A DNA stretch of 64,000 nt. Source: Streptomyces bluensis. GTDB taxonomy: Bacteria; Actinomycetota; Actinomycetes; Streptomycetales; Streptomycetaceae. How positions within the stretch are numbered: the stretch's first letter is position 1; each line of letters begins with the position of its first letter. The stretch covers positions 302,291 through 366,290 of the forward strand of contig NZ_BMVM01000008.1 in the NCBI RefSeq assembly GCF_014650715.1, read 5' to 3'. The translations under genes were made by a program, and so were the position numbers. Of this stretch, positions 23,976-32,387 are shown one piece after another. The notes under the pieces were generated by a model. The model searched no databases. It saw only the letters and a list, made by a program, of their open reading frames with translations, and was not told the origin of the DNA.

Positions 23976-25169
23976 TCAGCCCTTCACACAGATGAACTGC
24001 TTGAGCTTCGCCACGACTTCGACCAGATCGCGCTGCTGATCGATGACCTGCTCGATCGGCTTGTACGCCCCCGGGATCTCGTCCACGACACCGGAGTCCT
24101 TGCGACACTCCACGCCCCGTGTCTGCTCCTCCAGGTCCTTCGTAGAGAACCGGCGCTTCGCCGCGTTGCGGCTCATGCGCCGACCCGCGCCGTGGGACGC
24201 CGAGTTGAAGGACTTCGCGTTGCCGAGTCCCTTCACGATGTACGAGCCCGTGCCCATCGAGCCCGGGATGATCCCGTACTCACCGGAACCCGCGCGGATC
24301 GCTCCTTTGCGGGTGACCAGAAGGTCCACCCCGTCGTACCGCTCCTCCGAAACGTAATTGTGATGCGCGCTGATCTCCGGCTCGAAGGTCGGCTTCGCCT
24401 TCTTGAACTCCTTGCGGATCACGTCCTTCAGGAGCGCCATCATGGTCGTGCGGTTGTGCTTGGCGTACTCCTGCGCCCAGAACAGGTCGTTGCGGTAGGC
24501 AGCCATTTGCGGAGTGTTGGCGACGAAGACGGCGAGGTCGCGGTCGATCAGGCCCTGGTTGTGCGAGAGCTTCTGGGCCACGCCGATGTGGTGCTCCGCC
24601 AGTTCCTTGCCGATGTTCCGGGAGCCGGAGTGGAGCATGAGCCATACCGAATCGGATGTATCCGTGCAAAGCTCAATAAAATGATTTCCGGACCCGAGTG
24701 TTCCCATCTGCAGACCGGCCCGCTCCCGCCGGAACTTGACCGCCTCCGCAACCCCCTCGAACCGCCCCCAGAAGTCATCCCACCCCGCGCTGCCCATCCC
24801 ATGGAACCGTCCCGGATCGACAGGACTCTCATGCATCCCGCGCCCCACCGGAATGGCCTGCTCGATCTTCGACCGCAGCCGCGAGAGGTCCCCCGGCAGA
24901 TCGTTCGCCGTCAGTGACGTCTTCACCGCCGACATCCCGCAGCCGATGTCCACTCCCACCGCCGCGGGACACACCGCACCCTGCATCGCGATGACGGAGC
25001 CGACCGTCGCGCCCTTGCCGTAGTGGACGTCCGGCATGACCGCCAGGCCCTTGATCCACGGCAGGGTGGCGACGTTGCGCAGCTGCTGCATCGCGACGTC
25101 CTCGACCGACGCGGGGTCGGCCCACATGCGGATGGGTACCTTCGCGCCCGGTACCTCTATGTACGACAT
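23976..25169 (-). CDS. rtcB: RtcB family RNA ligase
   Basis: 397 residues. RtcB joins 2',3'-cyclic phosphate or 3'-phosphate RNA ends to 5'-OH using GTP and Mn2+. The family motifs are all present: DVHYGKGATVGSV, VDIGCGM (metal Cys), GSGNHFIE, HSGSRNIGK, GSMGTGSYIV and the guanylated His in SASHGAGRRMSR. Start ATG 25169 with GAGG nearby. No archease gene is adjacent. A cluster of codons rare in Streptomyces covers the GNHFIELCTDTSDSVW stretch (about 24640-24700). Confidence 0.93.
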   Translation of the reverse strand: MSYIEVPGAKVPIRMWADPASVEDVAMQQLRNVATLPWIKGLAVMPDVHYGKGATVGSVIAMQGAVCPAAVGVDIGCGMSAVKTSLTANDLPGDLSRLRSKIEQAIPVGRGMHESPVDPGRFHGMGSAGWDDFWGRFEGVAEAVKFRRERAGLQMGTLGSGNHFIELCTDTSDSVWLMLHSGSRNIGKELAEHHIGVAQKLSHNQGLIDRDLAVFVANTPQMAAYRNDLFWAQEYAKHNRTTMMALLKDVIRKEFKKAKPTFEPEISAHHNYVSEERYDGVDLLVTRKGAIRAGSGEYGIIPGSMGTGSYIVKGLGNAKSFNSASHGAGRRMSRNAAKRRFSTKDLEEQTRGVECRKDSGVVDEIPGAYKPIEQVIDQQRDLVEVVAKLKQFICVKG

Positions 25170-25321
25170 ATCGTCCTCTATCCCCCGGAACAACAACAGA
25201 AGTCTGAAATCGCAAAACCGGCGCCAAGGTCCACGGAAAGGGATGCCGGACCGGCGTCCACGGCAGTGCGTGCGATAGACATTGTGTTCAGCGGCCGCCC
25301 TGGTGCGGCAAGCGAATAACC

Positions 25322-25412
25322 CCAGATCCAGATCCAGATCCAGATTCAGGTCCGGGTCCAGGCCCAGCCCCGGATCCAGACCCGACCCCGACCCCGACCC
25401 CCGGTGGTCCGT
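25322..25412. repeat. hexanucleotide CCAGAT/CCGACC-type tandem repeat
   Basis: Four near-perfect CCAGAT units degrade into CCAGGC, CCGGAT and then CCGACC units. It lies in the gap between rtcB and the first DUF3558 gene, ending about 15 nt before that gene's ribosome site. Confidence 0.75.
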
Positions 25413-25427
25413 CGAGAGGAGCCCTCC

Positions 25428-26315
25428 GTGCAGCCGAAGGCGTACGTACCCGGCGTCGCCGTGCTCCTCACGGCGTTGCTGGCCGGCTGCACCGGCTCCG
25501 ACGAGTCGGGCAGTTCCGACGACAACCGGCCCGGCACCACCACCACCGCCGCGCCCGCGGCCCCGCCCGGCCGCTACCGCACGCTCCCCGAGCCGTGCGG
25601 CGCGGTCTCCCATGGCGCGCTGGACGCGCTCCTGCCCGGTATCAAGCAGCTCAGGGACGCGGAGCAGCGGGAGACGGCGTACGAGGGCGAGGCGACGCAG
25701 ACGTTCGACACGGACCGTCGGGTGGGGTGCCGGTGGAAGGTGGAGTCCACCGTCGCCACGGACCATCTGTTCGTCGATTTCGAGCGTGTGGTGTCGTACG
25801 ACAGCGCGGTGAGCGACGCCGACAAGGCGGCGGAGATCTATGCCGCCAAGCTGGCGGCCGCTGACCTTCCCGAGCCGTCCGCCGCGGAGAGCGACAGCGG
25901 CGAAAGCGGCGACAGCAAGAAGGACAGTAAGAAGCCCGACGGGGAGGATGAGGCCGGGGCCTCCGGGGACCCGAAGCCGTCCGAGTCCGCCACCGAGCCC
26001 GCCTCCGGTTCCTCCAGTTCGCCCGATTCCCCCGGTTCGTCCGACTCGGCCGACTCCTCTCCCTCCGCGAGCGGGACGCCCGCCGAGCTTCAGCCCCGCA
26101 CGCTCGACGATCTCAGCGACGGGGGCTTCCTGAACGACGTGCTGAGTACGGCGCAGCAGCGGACGGTGACTGTGGTGTTTCGCACGTCCAACGTGATCGT
26201 GACCATCGAGTACGCGGAGCAGCCGACGTCCGCGGCAGAGGTGCCGGACAGCAAGGAAATGCAGGACAGGGCGCGGAATCTGGCCGCGCGGCTGGCGGAG
26301 TCGTTCGACGAGTGA
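25428..26315 (+). CDS. DUF3558 lipoprotein
   Basis: 295 residues from GTG 25428 with AGGAG 7 nt upstream. Lipoprotein signal with lipobox LLAGC (Cys about residue 22), then the DUF3558 domain in two parts. These are split by an acidic Ser/Pro/Asp-rich linker of about 90 residues (about 155-225). DUF3558 proteins are surface lipoproteins of actinobacteria with unknown ligand. A second member follows in the same direction. Confidence 0.82.
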   Translation: MQPKAYVPGVAVLLTALLAGCTGSDESGSSDDNRPGTTTTAAPAAPPGRYRTLPEPCGAVSHGALDALLPGIKQLRDAEQRETAYEGEATQTFDTDRRVGCRWKVESTVATDHLFVDFERVVSYDSAVSDADKAAEIYAAKLAAADLPEPSAAESDSGESGDSKKDSKKPDGEDEAGASGDPKPSESATEPASGSSSSPDSPGSSDSADSSPSASGTPAELQPRTLDDLSDGGFLNDVLSTAQQRTVTVVFRTSNVIVTIEYAEQPTSAAEVPDSKEMQDRARNLAARLAESFDE

Positions 26316-26465
26316 CGGCCTCCGGGCCGACCGCGCACAGCGGCTGAAGGACAGCCACTCCTCTTGCTCACCGCGTACCGTGGCCCCTCGGACCCGATCC
26401 GACAGCACTACCACAGGCGTCACGCAGGAACCACGAACGTCATGAGCATCATGAGTGAAGGAACC

Positions 26466-27332
26466 ATGCACCGATCAGCACAGCGAGACCAGGACCATCA
26501 TCGAGGCGGGCGAGGCCGCGGAGCGAGGGGCGTCCGGCGGTTCCTTGTGGGCGCGGCGGCACTTCCGGTGATGCTCGTCGCGGCCGGTTGCTCCTCGGAC
26601 TCCGGCTCCGGTGACGACGCGGCGAAGGCGAAGGAGTCGGCGAGCCCGACGGCGAAGCAGTCGGTGACGGCTTCGGCGAACGAGGTGAAGGCGGCGGCGT
26701 ACGGGAAGCTGCCCGAGGCATGCACGGTGTTGTCGAAGAAGACCCTGGAGAACCTGGTCCCGGAGGGTACGAAGTCGGGCAAGGCGATCAATGACGGTCA
26801 GCCGGACATCAGTGGTGACTGCCGCTGGATCAGTCTCGACAACAAGGGTGTGAAGGGGTCGCAGTACCGCTGGCTGAGCGTGTCGCTGCTGCTGTTGGAG
26901 TCGGACGCGTCGCGTGGTGCGGGTGACGAGCGGGCGCGGGCGCAGTTCGAGAAGAGACTCTCGGAGGCGCAGGCGGTCGAGGGTGCGAAGAACGTGAAGT
27001 CGGAGTCGGTGACCGGTACCGGTGACCAGGCGACGGTGGTGCGCTACGACCTGAAGAAGAAGGAGGGTTCCTTCAAGCAGCAGACGGTCGTGGCGCGGGT
27101 CGAGAACGTGGTGTTCACGCTCGACTACAACGGTGCGGGTCTGGCGGGTGAGAAGACGCCGGACGCGGACGACCTGGTGAAGGGTGCGAAGGCGGCTGCC
27201 CAGCAGGTCGTGGCGGCGATCGTCGCGGCGAACGGTGAGGAGTCGGGCGCGGGTTCGAGCGCGTCGCCGTCCAAGTCCGAGGGCGGGGAGCCGTCGGCGT
27301 CCGCGTCGGCGTCGCCGAGCAAGAAGAGTTGA
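26466..27332 (+). CDS. second DUF3558 lipoprotein
   Basis: 288 residues. Basic N-terminus, hydrophobic core and lipobox LVAAGC (Cys about residue 37), then one uninterrupted DUF3558 domain (PEACTVLSKKTLENLVPEG; DCRWISLDN). The tail is Ser/Ala/Pro-rich. The start is uncertain: ATG 26466, or 26442 or 26451 in the same frame. It differs from the previous member by lacking the long internal linker. Confidence 0.82.
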   Translation: MHRSAQRDQDHHRGGRGRGARGVRRFLVGAAALPVMLVAAGCSSDSGSGDDAAKAKESASPTAKQSVTASANEVKAAAYGKLPEACTVLSKKTLENLVPEGTKSGKAINDGQPDISGDCRWISLDNKGVKGSQYRWLSVSLLLLESDASRGAGDERARAQFEKRLSEAQAVEGAKNVKSESVTGTGDQATVVRYDLKKKEGSFKQQTVVARVENVVFTLDYNGAGLAGEKTPDADDLVKGAKAAAQQVVAAIVAANGEESGAGSSASPSKSEGGEPSASASASPSKKS

Positions 27333-27376
27333 GTGTGCGGCTGCGGCTGAATCCGTAGCCTCACCAGGCCTTTGCC

Positions 27377-27407
27377 GGAGCCCGGCCGTTGCGGTGGACC
27401 GGGCTCC
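27377..27407 (+). terminator. terminator hairpin after the second DUF3558 gene
   Basis: GGAGCCCGG and CCGGGCTCC arms about 45 nt after the stop codon. Confidence 0.6.
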
Positions 27408-27486
27408 CCGGTGACCGGCCAAGCGTACGACACACACATGTGCCACCCTGTTGCGCGCAACAACAGGCACGGGGAGGGGAGTACGG

Positions 27487-29004
27487 GTGGTCGCGCCACA
27501 GCTGACACGGACGCACCGGGTTCTCATAGGCGTTGTCGTGGCAGGCGCCGTGATCATCGCCGGTATCGGTTTCGCGGGTTCGTACGCGGCCGTGCGTGAG
27601 CTCGCCCTCCAAAAGGGCTTCGGGAACTTCAGTTATGTCTTCCCGATCGGTATCGACGCGGGTATCTGCGTGCTGCTGGCCCTGGATCTGCTTCTCACGT
27701 GGATCCGGATCCCGTTCCCGATGCTGCGTCAGACGGCGTGGTTGCTGACGGCGGCGACGATCGCGTTCAACGGTGCCGCGGCCTGGCCGGATCCGCTGGG
27801 TGTTGGTATGCACTCGGTGATCCCGGTGCTGTTCGTGGTGGCGGTGGAGGCGGCCCGGCACGCGGTCGGCCGGATCGCGGACATCACGGCGGACAAGCAC
27901 ATGGAGGGGGTGCGGCTGACGCGCTGGCTGCTGTCGCCGCTTCCGACGTTCCTGTTGTGGCGCCGTATGAAGCTGTGGGAGCTGCGCTCGTACGACCAGG
28001 TGATCAAGCTGGAGCAGGAGCGCCTGGTGTACCAGGCGCGGCTGCGGTCCCGTTTCGGGCGTGCGTGGCGGCGCAAGGCTCCGGTGGAGTCGTTGATGCC
28101 GTTGCGTCTGGCGCGGTACGGCGTGCCGTTGGCGGAGACGGCTCCGGCGGGTCTGGCGGCGGCGGGCATCGAGCCGGCGTTGCTGCCTCCGCAACCCCAG
28201 CCGCAGCCGGAGTTGGAGTTGGAGCGGGCGTCCGGTGGGGCGGTGGAGGGCCGCGGTGCCGGCCCGGCGCAGGCGCGGGCGCGGGCTCAGGTGGGCCCGG
28301 CGGGGCCGCAGCGCCCGCTTCCGCAGGGTGGTGGGCCGGTCGAGCAGCCGGAGTACCTCCAGGAGCTCCCGGCGGACCAGAGCCCGTGGTTCGCGGCGGC
28401 CGCGCCGCAGGAGGTCGAGTACCGGGGTGGCTATGACCCCGCGTACGACCCGGAGGAGCCGTACGAGCAGTGGTACGAGGAGCAGCTCGCCGATCAGCAG
28501 GTCGAGGAGGGTCAGGCGGAGCAGCGCCCGTACCGGGAGCGGCGACCCGAGCGGCAGCAGTTCCAGAAGCAGCGGCCCGAACAGCAGCAGCAGACCCCTC
28601 AGCAGCAGTACCAGCAGCAGACCCCTCAGCAGATCCCCCAGCAGCAGTACCAGCAGCAGATCCCGGAGCAGACCCCACAGCAGCCCCAGCAGCAGTACCA
28701 GGAGCGGCTGGGTGAGGAGCCGGAGTCCTCGTCGGAGACGACGGGGAGTTTCCCCATTCCGTCGGGTCCGGGTCGTACGCGTCAGCTCGGTGAGGGCGGC
28801 GGGCCCCCGGAGCCGGACGAGGAGTCGTACTACCAGGTCTTCAAGCAGTCGATACACGGCAGCGGCTATCCGACTCCCCGCGAGTTCAGTGACAACGTCG
28901 AGGCGACCTTTGGCATCCCCGTCATGGACGCCGACGCCAAGAAGATGGTCCTGCGCTTCACCGACCGTCACTACGCGGAGCTGGAGGAGGACCACATCGC
29001 CTGA
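27487..29004 (+). CDS. DUF2637 membrane protein with Gln-rich tail
   Basis: 505 residues from GTG 27487, preceded by GGAGGGGAG. Four membrane helices in the first about 140 residues (LIGVVVAGAVIIAGIGFAGS; GIDAGICVLLALDLLLTW; TAWLLTAATIAFNGAAAW; SVIPVLFVVAVEA) form the DUF2637 domain. This is related to SpdB-type proteins of Streptomyces plasmid transfer, but here it is chromosomal and alone. A basic cytoplasmic segment follows, then a Gln/Pro repeat region (about 350-415, TPQQQYQQQ units). The conserved C-terminal about 55 residues begin GSGYPTPREFSDNVEATFG and may form a small helical domain. Confidence 0.85.
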   Translation: MVAPQLTRTHRVLIGVVVAGAVIIAGIGFAGSYAAVRELALQKGFGNFSYVFPIGIDAGICVLLALDLLLTWIRIPFPMLRQTAWLLTAATIAFNGAAAWPDPLGVGMHSVIPVLFVVAVEAARHAVGRIADITADKHMEGVRLTRWLLSPLPTFLLWRRMKLWELRSYDQVIKLEQERLVYQARLRSRFGRAWRRKAPVESLMPLRLARYGVPLAETAPAGLAAAGIEPALLPPQPQPQPELELERASGGAVEGRGAGPAQARARAQVGPAGPQRPLPQGGGPVEQPEYLQELPADQSPWFAAAAPQEVEYRGGYDPAYDPEEPYEQWYEEQLADQQVEEGQAEQRPYRERRPERQQFQKQRPEQQQQTPQQQYQQQTPQQIPQQQYQQQIPEQTPQQPQQQYQERLGEEPESSSETTGSFPIPSGPGRTRQLGEGGGPPEPDEESYYQVFKQSIHGSGYPTPREFSDNVEATFGIPVMDADAKKMVLRFTDRHYAELEEDHIA

Positions 29005-29026
29005 TACGTGCCCGCCGCGACGAGGG

Positions 29027-29063
29027 GAGCCCTCGAAGGAACCGGTCGTTCCTTCGAGGGCTC
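29027..29063. terminator. bidirectional terminator between convergent genes
   Basis: GAGCCCTCGAAGGAAC, 5-nt loop, GTTCCTTCGAGGGCTC: a perfect 16-bp stem between the DUF2637 gene and the FG-GAP gene, which converge. Confidence 0.85.
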
Positions 29064-29097
29064 ACTCGTGCATCACTCGTGCATCAGGTGTGCCGGG

Positions 29098-31305
29098 CTA
29101 TCGCGCCGCGTAGCCGAAGCGGGCGCCGGCCGAGGGGAGTCCGCCCTGGCCGGGCTGGTAGGTGGTGATGGCGGCCACCGTGCCGCCGGCCGTCACGTTG
29201 GACATCGGCAGGGCGTGCAGGGCGCCGTAGGTGCTCGCGTACGGCATGCCGACGTACAGGTGGGTGCCGGTGAAGTGGATGTTGCCGCCCACGAAGTGGT
29301 TGGTGCCCGGGGCGCCGGGGAGGCCGTTGCCCGCCTCCAGCCAGCGGTCGTTGGCGCCGGGTGCGCCGAGGAGCGAGAAGGTCTGGACCGCGCCCGCCTT
29401 CGCCACGGTGCCGAGGGCCTCGTCCGGGGCGCCGACGGCCAGCTTCAGCGACGCCGTGGTGCTCACGGCTCGCGGCGCCGTGTTGACGGCGGTCAGGGTG
29501 GAGCCGAAGACGTCGCCGGCCTCGGCGGTGCCGGTCACGTCGTCGGTGGCGGTGCCCTGCGAGAAGGCGTTGAGCTCGCTGTAGGTGCCCGAGGCGGTGA
29601 CGCGGAAGGTGTGGACGCTGCCGACGTCGGCCTTGTCGACGCCGTCGATGGGCAGGTCCTCACCGGGCGAACCGACCGCGAGGATCGACTCGTTGGCGGT
29701 CGCCGCGCCCGACGGGCGGTACGGGACGAGGGCCAGGGACTTGCCGAACCGGTCGCCGGCCTCGGCGCCGCCGGAGACGGTGTCCAGGTCCTGGTCGAGG
29801 CCGAACAGCGGGGTGGGCCTGCCTTCCGCGTTCAGCTTGTTGGGGTCGAAGACCATCAGGTTGCCGGCGTCCGCCTTGGTGCCGATGGCGTCGCCCGGGG
29901 CGGAGATGGCGATGTGGTTGGAGTCGGCCGCGACGGCACTGCCGAAGACGTCGTTCGTCTCCGCGGCGCCGGGCACGTCCAGGCTGTCCTGGTGGATGGA
30001 GACGTTGGTGGTGCCGTGCACGTAGAAGGCCTGTCCGGCCTTGGTGATGGAGCCGAGGGCCTCGCCGGGCTGGCCGATCACCACGAAGGGCTCGCCCGCG
30101 TTGGTGACGCCGGCGGCGAGGGCCTGGCCCAGGCGGTCACCGCTCTCGTTGCCGGATGCGCCGAGGGAACCGCCCCCGGCGCCCTGCTGGAAGTGGGTGT
30201 TCTTCTTCGTGCCCGTGCCGAGGCCGCCCTGGGCGCCGTGCAGGATGTCGACCACGCCGGTGTCGGTGGCGGTGCCGAGGTCCTCGGCGGAGGTGCCGAC
30301 GACGAGGTCGGTGCAGCCGTCCTCGTCGTAGTCGACGGTGGCGAGGGCCTCGCCGAACCAGTCGCCGGTCTCGGAGGTGTCGGGCACCCAGTCGAGGTCC
30401 TGGTGGATCTCGGCGGTGCCCTTGCCGCCGCCGTAGACGATCCGGACGAGGCCCGCGTCGGCTTTGCCGCCGACGGTCGCCTTGGGGTCGGCGATGGCGA
30501 TGTCCTCGGCGCCGTCGCAGTTGAAGTCGGTGATGCGGGGCGCCCCCACCGTGGAGTCGACCCAGGAGGCGAGGTCGTCGACGCGGGCGGCGATACCGCC
30601 GGTTCGGGTCTCGGTCGCGTCGGTGCCGAAGCAGCCGCCCTGGTACGACCGGCTGCTCAGGGCGGCCAGTTGATGGGTGCCGCCCGTCACGCGGACCAGG
30701 GGGCCACCGGTGTCGCCCTTGCAGGCGGCCGCGCCGTCCTTGCCGGTGACGGTGGCGGTGGTGGCGTCGGAGGTGTCCACCGAGAACGCGCCGGTGTGCA
30801 GGTTCAGGGGTGCCCACTCGGTCTTGCTGCGTCCGTAGCCGGCGAGCTTCAGTTCCTCGCCCGTGGTGGGGGCGGTGGTGGCCAGGGCGATGGGGGTGAC
30901 GCCCGTGACCGGGCGGTTCAGTCGGGCCAGGACCACGTCGCGGTCGGTGCGGGGCACGAGTTCGACGACCTCGCGGACCGCGCCCGCGGTGCTGGTGAGG
31001 TCGGAGCGGCCGATGGTCGCCGTGGTCTTCAGCTTCGGCTTGCCCGCGGGCACCGTGAGGTCGGCGGCCGGGTTGTCGGCGAAGCAACTGGCCGCGGTGA
31101 GCAGCCATTCGCGGTCGACGAGGACGCCGGAGCAGCCGCGGTCGTGGTCGCCGAGGATGAGTCGCGCGGTGTAGGCGTGGGTGGTGTCGGAGGCGGCGCT
31201 GGCGGGGCCGGTCACGGCGGTGGCGGGGGCGGCGGTGAGCACGACGGGTCCCGCGATCAGGGCGGCGGCCAGTGCGGCGAGGCGCACGGGTCTGGTGTGT
31301 CGCAT
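29098..31305 (-). CDS. secreted FG-GAP beta-propeller protein with degenerate trypsin domain
   Basis: 735 residues. Sec signal peptide (about 1-30, cleavage near AATA/TAVTG), S1-protease-like domain at about 40-240, then about seven FG-GAP/integrin-alpha repeats with calcium loops (DFNCDGAED, DYDEDGCTD). The trypsin motifs are altered: the His motif TAAHC reads TAASC and the Ser motif GDSGGP reads GDTGGP. Only the Asp region (DVVLARL) looks normal, so it is probably a pseudoprotease used for binding. Extracellular or wall role inferred. Confidence 0.88.
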   Translation of the reverse strand: MRHTRPVRLAALAAALIAGPVVLTAAPATAVTGPASAASDTTHAYTARLILGDHDRGCSGVLVDREWLLTAASCFADNPAADLTVPAGKPKLKTTATIGRSDLTSTAGAVREVVELVPRTDRDVVLARLNRPVTGVTPIALATTAPTTGEELKLAGYGRSKTEWAPLNLHTGAFSVDTSDATTATVTGKDGAAACKGDTGGPLVRVTGGTHQLAALSSRSYQGGCFGTDATETRTGGIAARVDDLASWVDSTVGAPRITDFNCDGAEDIAIADPKATVGGKADAGLVRIVYGGGKGTAEIHQDLDWVPDTSETGDWFGEALATVDYDEDGCTDLVVGTSAEDLGTATDTGVVDILHGAQGGLGTGTKKNTHFQQGAGGGSLGASGNESGDRLGQALAAGVTNAGEPFVVIGQPGEALGSITKAGQAFYVHGTTNVSIHQDSLDVPGAAETNDVFGSAVAADSNHIAISAPGDAIGTKADAGNLMVFDPNKLNAEGRPTPLFGLDQDLDTVSGGAEAGDRFGKSLALVPYRPSGAATANESILAVGSPGEDLPIDGVDKADVGSVHTFRVTASGTYSELNAFSQGTATDDVTGTAEAGDVFGSTLTAVNTAPRAVSTTASLKLAVGAPDEALGTVAKAGAVQTFSLLGAPGANDRWLEAGNGLPGAPGTNHFVGGNIHFTGTHLYVGMPYASTYGALHALPMSNVTAGGTVAAITTYQPGQGGLPSAGARFGYAAR

Positions 31306-31352
31306 GCGTCAGTTCCTTGGTGGCAGATCGGGCAACGGGCTTGGGCTGGGCG

Positions 31353-31895
31353 CTACTTGGAGGTCCTGATCTCCACGAGCATGTGGGGGCGTCCCTGTTC
31401 GTCCGCGCTCTCGCCGACCGCCTTCCAGGAGTTCGCGGGGACGTCGTAGGACTTCTCCTCCGTGCCGACGGTCATGTCGAGCTCGGTCGCGTACTCGTTG
31501 GACTTCACGCCGTAGACGGAGGGGATCTCCAGCGTCAGCCAGCCACTGTCGCCGGTGACCTTGAAGCAGACGTTCAGCGTTTCGCGGGACCAGATCTCCA
31601 GCAGTCCGCTGCCGGAGGCGCAGTCGGCGAGGGTGATGTGGCCGTCGCCGCGCTTGAGGACGATGTTCTGCTCTTCGAGGATCTTGTCGGCCCCCGGGTA
31701 GTCGAAGTCCTCGACGGCGAAGCCGGGGGCCTCGTCGGCGATGGCCCGGGCGGTGGCGGCGTCGTTCTCGGCGGGTGTTCCCGCCGGGGTGCCCGCCACC
31801 ACGAGCCAGGCCAGGGCGCCCGCTGCCGCGGCCGCGGCCAGGGTGCGCCCTATGAGGCGTCTCGTGGTTGACGCAGTTCTGCTACGTGCCGTCAT
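31353..31895 (-). CDS. exported small protein of unknown function
   Basis: 180 residues from ATG 31895 with GAGG 6 nt upstream. A signal anchor or signal peptide covers about residues 13-40 (GRTLAAAAAAGALAWLVVAG), followed by a domain with two cysteines (ADCASGSG and LNVCFKV) that could form one disulfide. I do not recognise the family. It is 47 nt downstream of the FG-GAP gene end and in the same direction as it, so it is upstream in transcription and may lead that operon. Three 11-bp repeats lie just before its start. Confidence 0.65.
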   Translation of the reverse strand: MTARSRTASTTRRLIGRTLAAAAAAGALAWLVVAGTPAGTPAENDAATARAIADEAPGFAVEDFDYPGADKILEEQNIVLKRGDGHITLADCASGSGLLEIWSRETLNVCFKVTGDSGWLTLEIPSVYGVKSNEYATELDMTVGTEEKSYDVPANSWKAVGESADEQGRPHMLVEIRTSK

Positions 31896-31923
31896 CGCAG
31901 TCCTCGTGCTCGGTTCCGATGGA

Positions 31924-31956
31924 ACGTCCGGAACGCGTCCGGAACACGTCCGGATC
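31924..31956. repeat. three tandem 11-bp repeats (ACGTCCGGAAC)
   Basis: ACGTCCGGAAC, GCGTCCGGAAC and ACGTCCGGATC, each with the palindrome TCCGGA. They start 29 bp upstream of the exported-protein start codon. Confidence 0.8.
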
Positions 31957-32203
31957 GCATGGAAAACGGGGTGAAAGCTGCGGCGCCACGGCCCGACGGA
32001 GGAATAAAAAGTACACGTGCACGACCGGAAACAAATGCGGTCACAAACACCCCCCGACACCCCCGAAAATCGGCGGGAGAGCCCCCCGATCGGGGATTTC
32101 AAAGCGCGGCTCGCTCCCGCAGCCAAGGGCATGCAAAACCGAACCCAAGGTTTTGTCCATCGAAATAAATCAGGCCAAACGGTCGATATCGCTTGGCTTG
32201 ATT

Positions 32204-32217
32204 GTGACTCCCGTCAC
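32204..32217. promoter_or_regulatory. inverted repeat GTGAC-N4-GTCAC upstream of the ALF-repeat gene
   Basis: A perfect 5-bp inverted repeat with a 4-bp spacer, 171 bp before the GTG start of the ALF-repeat gene. Candidate regulator site only. Confidence 0.3.
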
Positions 32218-32387
32218 TGCGCGGAATGGTTGTGCTTCCGCTTGTGGGGGCCTCATGAAGGGTGAATAAATCTTCGATAACACACCCGCCTTTCCTTAAT
32301 CCACGACTGACGCTCTCTTTACCCTTGTCCGGAAATTCACTGGCCAGAAACCCGATATTCGTATCCCGAACGGGAAGGACGCACACT

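Larger units (their letters stand above)
31896..32387. other. 492-bp divergent intergenic region, AT-richer than surroundings
   Basis: Between the small exported protein and the ALF-repeat giant. It contains three 11-bp TCCGGA repeats (31924-31956), AT-rich patches (about 32000-32060, 32155-32200 and 32260-32345) and an inverted repeat GTGAC-TCCC-GTCAC (32204-32217). It probably holds promoters for both directions. Confidence 0.5.

Noticed and set aside
25428..27332. The two DUF3558 genes considered as a recent tandem duplication
   Set aside because: Their sequences and linkers differ too much to be a recent copy; only the family is shared.
30137..31108. His/Arg/Gly-rich frame opposite and within the FG-GAP gene
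   Set aside because: An out-of-frame reading of the FG-GAP gene on the same strand; composition is that of a shifted frame.
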